Assembly: GCA_012295275.1 (NCBI GenBank)
Contig: CM022667.1
Location: forward strand, 21,146,667-21,208,666
Reading direction: 5' to 3'
DNA length: 62,000 bases
From: Chrysomallon squamiferum
Taxonomy: Eukaryota > Mollusca > Gastropoda > Neomphalida > Peltospiridae
Made by a program: the position numbers and the translations under genes. Under the pieces are notes generated by a model. The model was not told the origin of the DNA and did not search any database. It was given only the letters and a program-made list of their open reading frames with translations. This document shows, piece by piece, positions 33,975-45,868 of this stretch; within the stretch, counting starts at the first letter, position 1; the number at the start of each line of letters is the position of its first letter.

Positions 33975-35462
33975 GCACACATCTTTAACATAAGCCTTCC
34001 AGTAGAAAGGAAATCACGTAATAATTACATTCTGTAATAAACAGGCCTAGAATAATATTTTCAAAACCAACTCCGTGGGATCATGGGCTATTGTTTCTGA
34101 ATATTAACAAAAAATGTATTAGTCTGTTCATTTCAAAACGCAGCTGGTTCACAAGAGCTGTCAGGTCTTTACAGACTTTGAATAAGTGATAGGTTAGAGC
34201 GAGGACGGTTTTGTATTAGTTAAATGAACATTTACCAACACAATGGGACGGTTCAGTCTCTCTTTCGTCGGAGAAGTCGAAACAGTTGTCAACACCGTCG
34301 CAAGTAAGAGCTTTAGAGATACACACGCCGCTGTCACAGACGAAGTCTTCGCAGCCGTAACCTCAGTAAATATATTCAAGTTTAGTGTTTGAAATAACTG
34401 ATTTGAGATAATCATTTATTCAGTACTTCTCGAAACGAAAAATAAAATTATGAATATTTATCTTTTATTCTTATAGACCGAATATATCTGACCGAATCAT
34501 AATTATAATAAGAATAATAATCTGTGGATTTGTTCATGATCAGAACTTACGTGATTTCGTGGCAGTTAGTACCAGTTTGAAATGGTAATTAGTTCTGTTG
34601 TTGTGATGTAACAAAATAGTCACCACTGAATGATTGGTTACAAATGGCGAGATGAATCGAACAAAACATGTATATTTTATCTGCAAAATAGAGACATTAC
34701 TTTTTAAATAAATATCAGATACATAAAAATACATAACTAAAACACAATGCCTTTATTTTACATTCACTGTTTGTGTGCGTATGTGTGTCTGTGTCTGTGT
34801 GTGTGTGAGTGTGTGAGTATGTGTGTGTGTGTGTGTGTGTGTGAAACTGACTACAAAATAACAGTTATAAGTACTAAAGTGCTAAAGTGCAAAAGACAAT
34901 TAGTACAAAATTCAAAAAAATTCGGGTACCCACCAATGGTTCTCGTGTGGTTATTCCCGACTCCACCCCGAATATATCGATCCTGACCTCGCAGTTATTC
35001 AGGGACATATCCAGTGCTCCGATCATCCATGGTTCTGAACTTCCGGTTGCAATAGTAATGTTACAGGGTCCAGTAAAACCAAGAGATCCTTGACCCATGA
35101 TAGCAGCGCCATCTACATGCGAATAGTACGTATTGCAGTCAGTGTCCGGTAAAAAGACTGAAACATGATAAATAAACAATTAAATCCAAATACTTAACAC
35201 AAATATATATTAACTACAGTTCAAAAATTATGAATTAATGTCCTAGAGTGTTTCAGTAAAGAGTGAAATTAGGACAAAATGTATTATTATTACAGAATGA
35301 AAAATAAATAAATTAATAAATAAATAAAATATAGGAGAATATATACATATATAAAGCAAACAGAAAGAAACAAAACTATCCCAAACCTAAATATCTTCTG
35401 AAAAAATTTAGTGAAAATTAGTATTATCGTAAAAATTATAATATTGTAATCTTTTTTAATTA

Positions 35463-35508
<46 letters not shown>

Positions 35509-36713
35509 AGAATAAGAAGACAATAATTTAAAAAGTTATTAGCCATCAAAAAAGTATTTTGTATTATATTAAAATAGCTAATAAAATCAAATTCACGCAC
35601 TGTAACAGTATACATATTTAGAACTTAAGGCCCAGACTGCTCGACTTAGCAGATAAATATAAGAAATGTATTTAATTTTCACATTATTTCACTCAGTGCT
35701 TGGTTACTAGCTACGTCAGTGTGAAACGTCAGTGCTATATTCAAATCATCATCAGCTGTTGATTAACACACTCGAGAGATATGACGTTTTCTCTCTATAT
35801 ATTAATTATTACAGACAGAATGTTAATCTCATATTTACTGTTTATTTATTCACAAATTTACACTGCTGTTGCTATTACTGGGTGTTTGTTTTATTGTTGT
35901 TGGACACGGGCCAGGTTTTGTGATAGAGAGAAAAACAACGTCGTTACCGTATGTTACTTTATTTAAGAGTCACTGTAATATCTACAACTGTCCATTATGG
36001 TTTTCTGAAGACACACTTCATTATATTACACAAATAACCTCCCTTGGTATGCAGTATCAAACCTTATATTACACCAATTTACACAGAATATTCAAATAGC
36101 TGGCAAACTGGCGTTACAGTGAATTATTACCAGAAATTCATCCAATGTGTTCCGAAAATGAAAGAAATGGTGTATTTTGATATGATCAAAAGGCTCTTAC
36201 AAAACGATAACTTCACATCTTGATGTTTAGTATTATGATAAACGTATATATCTTGTTATAGTATTAATATGGTCTGAATTAAAACACAACACTAAATACT
36301 TTAAAATATCTTTCAGTTTAAATATAGATATGAATGTACTCTAACCACTTTTAATAGATAAGGCATTTGTATTCCATTTATCATATGTGAAGAGTTACAT
36401 ATAAAAGAGAATCTTGCAATACATTGTTATGGGTTGGGTGTAATTGGGTGTGTCGTCTCATTACTATGTAACACAATAAACATTTAAAACGTCCACCCTA
36501 TTCTCTGAAATGTAATAATAATAATAATAATAATAATATTTATAAAAAAAGGGACAAAGAAGGAAACACTTTTGAACTGAATCTATATATGATATCGCAG
36601 ATATTTGATCGTAACAAAAATATTAAATAAATATAATTAATGATCTTTTACTTACACACTTTACTTGGTTTTGACAAGGAGCAGCAGAACATCACTGAAA
36701 TTATTAAAGACAT
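31625..36713 (-). CDS. LDLRAD2-like type I membrane protein: CUB + LDL-receptor class A + TM
   Basis: Eight coding exons join with matching phases: 36713-36665, 35157-34934, 34680-34551, 34361-34236, 34096-34068, 33773-33620, 33459-33382, 31650-31625, giving 271 aa. Residues 1-16 (MSLIISVMFCCSLSKP) are the hydrophobic signal peptide. Residues ~18-134 form a CUB-like beta domain split over two exons (Cys-containing, motifs CNTYYSHVDG, GSSEPWMIGA, CEVRIDIFG, HFKLVLTA). Residues ~136-176 are one LDLa module with six Cys and the calcium-binding pattern DGVDNCFDFSDE. Residues ~187-210 form a TM helix (GVLVSVVGGSIFVGLLMICC) followed by KKIRKRRRK and a short basic tail ending PVDEPEF. Architecture and length resemble LDLRAD2; NETO-type proteins have two CUB domains. 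A start at 36740 (adding MAFFFVFFR) is possible without the 5' intron suggested by TTTTTTCAG just before the chosen ATG. Confidence 0.85.
32090..33381. other. Last intron of the CUB/LDLa gene (part)
   Basis: Holds a (GT)n microsatellite and pyrimidine-rich tracts. A plus-strand patch at 32146-32271 is open for ~40 codons but lacks a gene context and is not called. Confidence 0.5.
33191..33235. repeat. (GT)n microsatellite
   Basis: About 45 bp of GT in the last intron of the CUB/LDLa gene. Confidence 0.94.
33894..33974. repeat. (GAT)n(AAT)n microsatellite
   Basis: GAT triplets pass into about 57 bp of AAT triplets, between the TM exon and the 29-nt exon of the CUB/LDLa gene. Confidence 0.94.
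34068..34096 (-). CDS. 29-nt microexon of the CUB/LDLa gene
   Basis: The LDLa exon ends in phase 1 but the hydrophobic TM frame needs phase 0. A 29-nt segment with acceptor TTAATATTCAG and a weak donor TTG|GTTTTG lies between them and repairs the phase exactly, adding (V)E-TIAHDPTEL as the juxtamembrane linker. The evidence is phase logic plus splice sites; the donor is suboptimal. Confidence 0.6.
35466..35507. repeat. (ATT)n microsatellite
   Basis: About 42 bp of ATT triplets in intron 1 of the CUB/LDLa gene. Confidence 0.94.
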
Positions 36714-36835
36714 TCTGAAAAAAACGAAAAAGAATGCCATGACTTAAATCCATGACACAGCTCACTAAACTCTGCAGGACTAAATTTTCTCTTTGTTTTC
36801 CTTTTTCGCTTATTTTCTTCTTCTTTATTTTTTTT

Positions 36836-36867
<32 letters not shown>

Positions 36868-38107
36868 CTTCTTTTTCACTGCAACGTTTATGAGTCAGTT
36901 AAAAAAGTAAAATACCATGTTGCGTTCTGCGTTATTCCACCGAATGTTGTTATACCTGATCACAGCGTGCTGTCCAGTGTCGCGAAATAATTTCATCCAA
37001 GCAACGTGGAATTTTCCAAAGCGCTGTTGACATTTTCTGAAGTCTTTGAAGATAAACCCTAGACATTCTTAATAGATCTATTTATATCAGAAGGCACTGT
37101 TAATCGTGATGATGATGATGACTACAACATTGTATAACTTCACGGAATTACCATTCCAGAAAAGCGTGTATAATTTTTAACACTCTGAGGGATGAAGTAA
37201 TTTTTAGCGTTCTTTCGTGTAGTTCAGTGACAAAGACTGAAACTTTCGCATAATTAATGGCAGGATCGATCGTGTTCGGTATTTTCACTGAACTGCTTCC
37301 CATTCCTTCTCCGGTAACGATGTTCGGATAGGTACTTTCTGTGCCATATCATTATTATAAAAAAAACGACTGGAAGTTATTCATTCCATCAGGAATATAT
37401 TAGTTGATAGGGGTTTTTCGTTTTAAAAATTAACGCCATGTGCAATAAATAGTTTTACTAAAAATTTTAAAAGACTTTAAAAATACATCAGTGGGTCTTC
37501 AAAAATAGATCTAAGGACCTGTCGGATGAATGTTCAGCAGTCTCGAATTACAAAGAAAGATTCTGCTGTTTATTATTTTCAGAAAGTGGACGTCGCCAAG
37601 TTATTAAAATATCGTGTCTTCGGAAAATAATCCAGTATCAACACTGACCGCCCCCCCCCCCGACTTATTAATGCCAGGTGAGGGGCAATTTACACATGTA
37701 TGTCCTCAAAGATTTCATTTAGATTTTAATGGTCATTAGAGATTTATTTATAAGTAACAAAAGTGATGCAGTTAACCAGAAAATCACACGCGACAAAATA
37801 AAAGAAAAAACGATAAACATTATCTTTACCATCATTAAAACACTAAACGACAGTGTCGAGATGATGTACACATGACCGGTGTAATGACTGAAAGTAGATA
37901 AAAAGTGCAAGCTAGAGTACTTTATTTTATTATTACTATTTCTTTATTTATTTTTAATTTATTTATTTTGACATTAAAATAATAATAATAATATTTAACA
38001 AAAAAAAATAATAATAAAAATAAATATATATATAATAATAATAAAGTTAAAAATTGTGTTCCAAATTATAGCTCTATGATTTTTATTTTATTAAGAAATT
38101 TTACTTG

Positions 38108-38446
38108 TCAGATTTTGAATAAATGGGAATTGGGAAGAAAGAAGTTTTGTTTCGAAATAGACTGATATATAATAGTGTCTAGAATAAAAAAATCATTTTT
38201 TGTAAGATGCGCATTTTTTTTTATTTCAGGAGATCTTTCTTTTCCTTCGTTTATCTTATTGTCTTCGACGGTTGCTGGCCAACAATTAGAAAAATCGTCA
38301 TCATCGTCTGGAATTTCGTAATAATCGTCATCATCCATACTCTTTATACTCGCATCGTTTAGGCCGTTCAAAAAACCAAACATGCGGATTGTGATACGTG
38401 CGTCTCTTGCAGTGTAAAACAATGAGAGTATACAATACCTTTTCAA
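38108..38446 (-). CDS. Acidic open frame, possible terminal exon, unrecognised
   Basis: A 112-codon minus frame. An acceptor-like TTTTACACTGCAAG lies inside it, after which the product reads MFGFLNGLNDASIKS, then an Asp-rich stretch (MDDDDYYEIPDDDDDF), then a Lys/Asn-rich tail to a stop at 38108. It could be the last exon of an unseen small gene or of an alternative transcript. No partner exon with matching phase was found between it and MPHOSPH6. The tail looks like A/T-rich chance coding. Confidence 0.25.
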   Translation of the reverse strand: MKRYCILSLFYTARDARITIRMFGFLNGLNDASIKSMDDDDYYEIPDDDDDFSNCWPATVEDNKINEGKERSPEIKKNAHLTKNDFFILDTIIYQSISKQNFFLPNSHLFKI

Positions 38447-38530
38447 ATTAACGTCGGATTATTTTCTGTTAAATATTGAATAATTGAGTGATAAGATCTT
38501 TCAAATGACATAACAATTGTGTTTTATTTT

Positions 38531-38562
<32 letters not shown>

Positions 38563-38955
38563 CAGAACTGAATAATCATATTGATTTTATCCAAAGAATA
38601 TGAAAATTATGAAGCACAAATCTTGAAAACTGACAATCTGTTTCAGACAACAAAACAAATATTAAATAATTGATAATATTTATTCCTTTTTAGCAGTTAT
38701 TACAATCAAGAATTTTCATAATTCAGTTCAAGAGATTCATCTAAACTAGATGTCATTAAGATCAGTTCCTTTTTCCCTTCTTTTTTTTTTTTTTTGAATT
38801 TGGTTTTATTTTTACTATTTATAAATGTCATACTAAAAACCTTTCTAAGGAACTCTGAGCTATTACTAAATTAAGGATAATTTAGTCAACATCTCACCAG
38901 TATCTAACTTTATAAAGAAAACCTTGATGTAATTAAGTGATTCAAGGCATGTCTC

Positions 38956-38961
38956 TTTATT
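38956..38961 (-). terminator. Candidate polyadenylation signal of MPHOSPH6
   Basis: AATAAA on the minus strand about 165 bp downstream of the TGA stop. The hexamer is common by chance in this AT-rich DNA, hence the modest confidence. Confidence 0.4.
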
Positions 38962-39124
38962 AAGGTCTGTCACAATCCTTTAGTGTTTAAAAATGACACT
39001 GAGGAGTCCAGCTAAAACTCTTGGCACTTGTGAAAAGATTGCTGCCATCAGTCTAATTACCAGACCAGTCTGGTAGGCAATACACTAACCAATCAGTGGA
39101 GTCGCAAGTTTCAGCTGCTTCAGG

Positions 39125-41463
39125 TCAGTCAACAGGCTTGAGGAATGTTCTTTCTTTCTTCCCTCCAACATCTTCATCAGGCTCAACTGGCTTCTGTCGC
39201 TTCTTTGCCAGTTTCTTGGCAATGACACCAATTAAAGATGAGTACCTTGATAATATGGAACATGAAATTGAAATGATTAATATATTTGACCATTACTGGT
39301 ACCATTGTATTACATTATTCCGAATTTTATGTTGATCTGATGGTTTCTATTACAATTTCAATAACAATAAGATTTTTAGAAAAATTAAAATAAAGGGAAC
39401 AAAGTGTCACATAATGAAGTATAGCATTATCATAATTGAATGCTAAGTGCTCAGTTCTGATACCAGATTACACAAAAGTTTGGAAAAGAAGACATTTTCA
39501 ATCAATTCATAAAACAGCTGAATATCATATCCAGGAATTACCTGAAATTAATAAACAGATATGAAAAGAAAGACAAAGTTTGCATATAAACTGAATTCTA
39601 AATGACTATTTTAGTAACTGAGATGACATCAAATTTACTTGTTTATACATACTAATAAGTAATCTACTGCAACAATGGCTGGACGTTTTCAGTTGGTTTC
39701 TAAAATATTTGCAGCAATTGATCTGGCACCTTCTAGAATCAGATTGCTGAGTTAAAATGTAATGATGGTAAAATACATAAAATTACCAGCCACATTCAAC
39801 GCATTTTGTGTAACAGCAACCATTTCATGAAATGACTGAACATTTTAGGCAATATGTGAAATTACTGATTGTTTACGTTTTACAGACTGCTTGTTTATAA
39901 ACATATTTTTACAAATTATTTCTGAAATCATTATGTTAAACTAATCTTTCTGAAATTCACAAATTCTATTAACACTTTTATTATTATTTTAGTGCCACTA
40001 TCTGTCACCACGGTTATGTACTCTGCACTGAGTTGTGCAACGTCATATTTCCCTACATCATATACATGTACTTTGTTAATGTACAATGATTTTTCAAGGC
40101 AGGGCAAAACGTGACTGATTGTGTGAATAAACTATTCATAAAATCAACACAAAATTTTGTTTGACTTCAGTCCTTAAGTACATAGCATTTCTAGGTAGCT
40201 TTAGCTCTAAACTTTGAGAAGTCTTGAGAGTGTTTCAAAAAGATGAATTGGAATTTATCAGTGTTCTCCACATCTTTTTTCTATTATTTTATAATTTATT
40301 AGCTTTCTTTCTTTTTTTCTTCCTTTTTTTTTAAATTGATGGTATAAGTATGATATCAGAATCAGAAACAATAGTTTTCTTAGCTTTGTGCTTGCTGTGA
40401 TTTGACTGCAGGCAATAGTTACCTAACTGTTCACATTTTCTACGATGGAGCTACTCAACACTTCAAACAAAAATAAACCAAGTTTGAAAAACCAGTTTAT
40501 GATATTAAAATCAAGTGATTAGTTTATTTCTTCACTTGATTCAGCATTATAGAAATATTAATGATAATTGGAATCACACAATGCATTACATTACTGTTCT
40601 CTGTATGACCTAAAAACAAGTTAAATATCAGGAATTTTGCAAAATAAATCACCTTTGTCCTAGAAGGGTTAGTATTTGGCAAAACCCAAAGTGCAAAGAT
40701 TCCCATGCTATCTGGCCAATCTAAACTGCACTAATTACATTCAAATCATTGTAATAACCTACTTATGATGGATCAAAATTGCTACTTAGCTTCTCTGGGT
40801 GAAAGATAAATACTTATTAAACACTTTTATGCACAAATTCTGAAATAAATATTAATCTAGAATATAGACCATTATCTCCTTACTGGTCTGTGTATGAAGA
40901 GCCTACTTTCAGAGTTACATGTAACTTATTTAATCAGATCAATTATATTTTCCGTTGCCATTTAAAATGAATATACATGATGTAATATGCTGAATACCTG
41001 TTAGCCATCTCATTGTCATCCACTTCAGTCTCCTTCTCCTTTTCCTCTGATATTTTCAGTTCTGCCACTGCACTGTGGACTTTCATTAATTTCTACATAA
41101 AAATAAATATAATTTAACTGGACTGAGGATAGAACTTATAAAAAACATTTTAATGTTAAAGAAATTATTGATATCAGAATTCTGCTGTTGCCATTTCATT
41201 AATTTTTTTTTTGATAAGAAAAAAAAGACCTTTTATAAAATAAATGGATTTCTGTTTTGCCTATCAAATCATGTTTAATAAATCATGCATGGAAACTGGA
41301 CTATTGGAACAGCGAGGAATACATAAAACAAGCAGACTGATTATTATTATTCAGAAACTGTTAATGAAGAATAATTTAACAACTTAACATAAGAAAAAGA
41401 AATAAATGAAAAAAATTTGAATTTCAGTATCTTTAAAAAAATTATTTTGTCACTGCAATAATT

Positions 41464-41527
<64 letters not shown>

Positions 41528-44500
41528 AATAATTAATACTGATGGCAAATCAAATTATTTACTGATTTTATAAAAAAAATTTCTACTTGAATTACCTCTA
41601 CTTCTGGGTTGAAACCTTTAAAAGACATTCGGCCAAAAACCAGATGTTCACAAACTGCATAGAGTGGTTCCTTATCAAACTTACTTCTGAAAATGTTGAA
41701 AATATTTTAAAAGATTATAATTTAACATTGACTGTTTGTTATAACTAATAATCATCTGAACTAGGAATTTTACATGATAAACATGTACTCATATGAATAG
41801 CCAAACATACAAATATATTTAAAAAAAACAAGCAGATCATGCCATATGTCTACATGTATATACTTTTAATTATTTTTTGTTTTTTAAATTGTCTTCATGT
41901 TTTTAGATTTAAAACAAAATGTTCTGAAACTGTTACTGAAGTCATTCAATCAAAGGAAAAGAAAAAAAAAAAAAAAAATGATTAAAACAGTGCAAAGATT
42001 CCCATGCTATCTGGCCAATCTAAACTGCACTACTTACATTCAAATCATTGTTAAAAACCTACTTATGATGGACCATCATTGTAATTGTGCAGAGTTTAAA
42101 AACTGACACCAAATCCCAAATATCATGAAATCTAACCTTGGTTAACAAGTAATATTTAATATTGTACCTGATATAAGCAATGAGTCTGGAACCCAGATAC
42201 AGGTTGTCATAAAATATGGACATCTTAACACACAGGTTATCAAAACTTTATCAACATCACAATTTTCACTGTGGACACTGCCAAGAAAAGTTGTGATTTT
42301 GTTTTTTCAAATTGCATGCAACTTTTCTTTAAAAAAAAAGGGAAAAGAAAAGAAACAATTGATTCTTGAACCAGTTACAATATTACTTATGTATTACCAT
42401 GCTTAGTCAGCATGGTTTAGATCATAGGTTTTCAACCTGGGCGTCACCAGCCTTTTTGCTGGGGGTCGCAAGAACATTCTTGAGCAAGGGTATGTTTTAG
42501 CTGTTTTCAACTGGACTTGGAAGGAGGAATAAATAAAAACGTGTAGGTAAGTTTGGGACCCATCATAGTGAATAGAGATTCATTTTGTACTGTCTTTGGT
42601 TGATGAAGATATGATAAAGGGATGTTCGGTCATATTAAGTTGCTCATAAGGGTTGCATATGAAAAAGGTTGATGACCAGTGGTTTAGATAAACATGGTGT
42701 TTTCATAGAACGAACTACCTGTGCTAAAAACAGAGTTTGATTATATTAATTTATAGTTTGTTTAGCTTCATTTTTGTTTTAATTTTTACACAGTAATTGT
42801 TGGAAATTAATATTAAAATCTTTTTTGCTAACTGTTTAACTGGGGTGATCCCTGAATAATGCAATGAACTGAATGGAAACTGACATCTTTGGTGGTGCTG
42901 GTGGAAGATCTAAAACCCAGTGTTCATCATCTACAATTTGGCTACTTTCACCGTCATTTAACTGTTGCTCTATTAGGAGAACACTCCTCTGCATAAACTA
43001 CAAATAAAAAAAAAATTTAATGTATCCAGTTATCAAGCTAATCTATAATAGTAAAAAAAATAAAAAAATTAAAAAGGCCAAGCCGTAAAAATAATTTAAA
43101 TATGATGTATCATTAAAACAACTCATGAAAATTATATAAATTTTTTTGATGGCACGTAAACATTTTTGAGAAACTACAAAATACTTACCCAAGACATACC
43201 AAAGACAACATTTACCTCTGATAAATAAAATAATCAAGATTTGGCTAGTCTTATTAATATTTAATAATATAAAATATAAAATAACTAACTCCAATAATAA
43301 TTGAGTAACAACCCAGGCATCGGCAGATGATTGGCCCTTTGTTTCATTATTTTAATTCTTTGAGATGCCACCAGAGAACAACAGGAAACATACAGAATTT
43401 TATTTCTTTTTTATATAGTTATAAAAACAAACTTCCTCGCCTGTTTGTTTGTGTTTAGTGTTTTAATTACATTACATTGTCATATCTTTTGTATATAATT
43501 CATTGTGTTTGCACCATTTTTCAGGTTACCATCATAAATATGGTATCATTTTATTGTCATTTTTCAGGTTACATCATAAATATTGTATAAAAAAAATTGT
43601 CATATTTATTGAATATATTGCTATAATTCGTTGATATTTGTATGTATATATAAATTTGGATTTAATATGTTGAAACTCAATGTGGTTTGTCAGATATCAC
43701 CAAGTATGATATGTTCTATTAAATGACTTTCAATTATCCTTTTTAAAAGAAGATCACGGCAACTGGTAGTTATGAAACAAAAGTTGTCTCTGCACCATAC
43801 CAAAAGGTTGACAGTTTTTTGTGATATGTAATTGCTTTCCTTGAAGTTGTTCCCTCATTTCGTCATTATTTAACAAATATTATGACTTAGTTAGCATACA
43901 TATTCAGCTTATCTACATTTCCTGAAAATCATCATAATGTGACAAAGTAACCATAATTGGCACTTTAAATCATATACAGTTTACACATGCCTTTCTCTCA
44001 TAGTCTGCCACATTTCATACAAATATATAAAGTAGTAGGTACATAATTTAGAGTAGCAGGAAGTGTGGTGTTCTCAGCAAATGGGGCAGCCATAGCAACT
44101 GTTGCTGATGTTTATTTTACTACATGATTTAGTAATTATTTAGCAAAATATTCCAGTTTAGTACAGTTTTAGAAAATAATTTCTTTCTGATAAAGATATT
44201 GATTACAAATGTTTATTAAGAAAGTTCTTATCAAGTTAGCTTTTTATGAACTTTTTGAGACCTGTATAAGGAAGGCATAACACAAATTAATGTTCTTAAT
44301 TAATTAAGTGGTTCAAAATAAAAGAAAGAAAAATGCTTGAAACTGTAAAGGCTTTTAAAGCTCATCAAAAATTTAATCTTCAGAAATTATCATATTGCAT
44401 AATCATGATAATGGTTTAATTTTATGGAGTTTTGGTACCTAGAGAATTAAGGCATGATACATTTTGGCGAATTAGTGCAATTAATTAATTAAAATTCATT

Positions 44501-44727
44501 AGTATTAGCATAATATGTAGTAGCTCTAGAACTTATCAACACCTTCATTTTGATATATAATCCATGTATATTGGTTTCACTGTTTGATTGTATGAGATAT
44601 TTAGTGTTTCTGTTGCCAATTACAAGCAAACTTAATTTAGATAAACATCGTAATGAATTTTGGATCACTATCAGTCCTACCAAAAAGATCTGGTGTCATG
44701 TTAATCAGCTTTTCAAACAAACAAACA

Positions 44728-44758
<31 letters not shown>

Positions 44759-44813
44759 ATTAATTTTACTTTATTTATTTAATTTTTATAAATTATTATT
44801 TTAATTATTAAAA

Positions 44814-44849
<36 letters not shown>

Positions 44850-45101
44850 TTCGGGTGATATATAATGTTACAGGAAAATGACCTTTGTGAAAATTTTATC
44901 ACCTACCTTAGGTATTACCTACAACAGGCACAGAAATGATTCGATTCCTTTTTATGATTTTATTATAATTATTAATTTTATTATCTTGCATTACAAGTTA
45001 TAGTCTAAGTATCATAACTGTGTACTTACCTTCATCTGAAGAGTATTTTTGGAAAGTTTGGACGCATTCGACGGCACCATCTTAGATGAATATGCTGCCA
45101 T
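39125..45101 (-). CDS. MPHOSPH6: M-phase phosphoprotein 6 (nuclear exosome cofactor), complete
   Basis: Five exons with consistent phases: 45101-45030 (ATG), 42997-42885, 41686-41596, 41092-40998, 39245-39125 (TGA), 163 aa. Family signatures read through in order: LSKNTLQMKFMQR (N-terminal motif), DDEHWVLDLP, the highly conserved FGRMSFKGFNPEVEKLM (residues ~79-95), a lysine/glutamate-rich middle, EMANRYSSLIGVIAKKLAKK, and a C-terminal FLKPVD. Human MPP6 has about the same length and the same motifs. MPHOSPH6 binds the nuclear RNA exosome with MTR4 and EXOSC10 and is needed for 5.8S rRNA 3' maturation. Introns 2 and 4 carry a hAT MITE and two copies of a direct repeat. The start lies about 2.1 kb from, and divergent to, TDRD12. 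Confidence 0.96.
40370..40440. repeat. Interspersed repeat copy (also at 61450-61505)
   Basis: TTCTTAGCTTTG, CTTGCTGTGAT and AGTTACCT recur in the same order near 61450-61505, separated by small substitutions. Unclassified family. Confidence 0.55.
40690..40775. repeat. Direct repeat copy 1 (MPHOSPH6 intron 4)
   Basis: About 85 bp, starting AGTGCAAAGATTCCCATGCT, repeated with few changes at 41989-42073 in intron 2 of the same gene. Confidence 0.85.
41464..41532. repeat. (GT)n(AT)n(AAT)n compound microsatellite
   Basis: Short GT, then about 37 bp of AT, then AAT triplets, next to MPHOSPH6 exon 3. Confidence 0.93.
41989..42073. repeat. Direct repeat copy 2 (MPHOSPH6 intron 2)
   Basis: Second copy of the ~85-bp segment at 40690-40775, same orientation, immediately preceded by a poly-A run (41964-41978). 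Confidence 0.85.
42415..42689. mobile_element. hAT-superfamily MITE (259 bp) with perfect 8-bp target duplication
   Basis: GTTTAGAT occurs at 42415-42422 and again at 42682-42689. Between them (42423-42681) the element begins CATAGGTTTTCAACCTGGGCG and its reverse-complemented end reads CACTGGTCATCAACCTTTTT, both matching the hAT terminal pattern CANNGGTNNTCAACC. The interior has no transposase frame. Inserted in MPHOSPH6 intron 2. Confidence 0.92.
42998..45029. other. MPHOSPH6 intron 1
   Basis: A/T-rich, with poly-A and ATT tracts (44728-44746 and 44814-44849). No additional exon with matching phase was seen. Confidence 0.7.
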
Positions 45102-45135
45102 TATGTTAAATTGTGGAATTAAACACTGTTACCGG

Positions 45136-45250
45136 TAAAATATCAGTTTAATTTCATTTCATGGTCGCCATTTATTCAATCAACTGGCTTTGCTACGATT
45201 GTTTATACGGTTATCCAATGCGGGGCAACTGAATAGAAACAGTTAATGAC
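45136..45250. repeat. Duplicated promoter-proximal segment, copy A
   Basis: Shares ordered blocks with 45737-45868: CAGTTTAAT, CATGGT, GATTGTTTATA, CGGTTATCC, ATGCGG, TGAATAGAAA and AGTT. Copy A abuts the MPHOSPH6 start codon and so overlaps its 5' UTR or promoter. Confidence 0.75.
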
Positions 45251-45736
45251 ATAAACGAAGGGAGGTAAGTAGGAAGAAGTTTAGGAAAGGATTTGTATGG
45301 TGACAAGTTTCAACAAGTGACTTTTACTCCCATTAACTCAGTTCTACGCACGTTTTGCAGCCGAATTTAGACAAATAAACAAAACTAACCCAACAGTCTG
45401 TTAAAAGAAAGTAACAAAAACAATGGTAGTGCAATACGCCAATAGCGGTGCAAGATGTCGTGTCCTAACGACTAAGATACCCCTTATCTGTGACTATTGG
45501 GTTGAGACAACTCTGTATGATGTATCTTGTCTTCATTTTCAATCCTGTAATGGCGGCGTTTGGTGTTGGCTATCCAGGTATCCTTATTTTATGAAGTATC
45601 CCATATACCCCATTAGTCCCATGAAAATAAAATTAATATGTTAATATATTTTTTCCTGCTGAATTACATGTAGGCAATCTACTGGCAGAAATAATTTTCA
45701 GGAACAAATATTTTCCCCTCATCCATATTGTAAAAC

Positions 45737-45868
45737 AAAACATCAGTTTCAGTTTAATATTTCATTCAATTTATTTCACCTCATGGTTGCTTTTTGCTGC
45801 GATTGTTTATAAGCAGTGTTAAGCAATTACGGTTATCCCATGCGGCGCAATTGAATAGAAATAGTTGA
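45737..45868. repeat. Duplicated promoter-proximal segment, copy B
   Basis: Same orientation as copy A, about 600 bp nearer to TDRD12, with a small insertion (AAGCAGTGTTAAGCAAT) relative to copy A. Confidence 0.75.

Larger units (their letters stand above)
36714..39124. other. Region between the CUB/LDLa gene and MPHOSPH6
   Basis: Holds poly-T/poly-A tracts near 36829-36870, a probable 5' UTR exon zone of the CUB/LDLa gene, and the acidic open frame at 38108-38446. A minus-strand frame at about 37352-37290 (MAQKVPIRTSLPEKEWEAV) ends at a GTGAAA donor in a phase that would join in frame to the first coding exon. A minus-strand AATAAA (plus TTTATT at 38956-38961), 165 bp beyond the MPHOSPH6 stop, is a likely polyadenylation signal. 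Confidence 0.5.

Noticed and set aside
36661-36990. Lys-rich and Phe-rich ORFs around 36829-36870
   Set aside because: Product of a poly-T/poly-A tract; only the signal-peptide segment 36665-36713 is coding.
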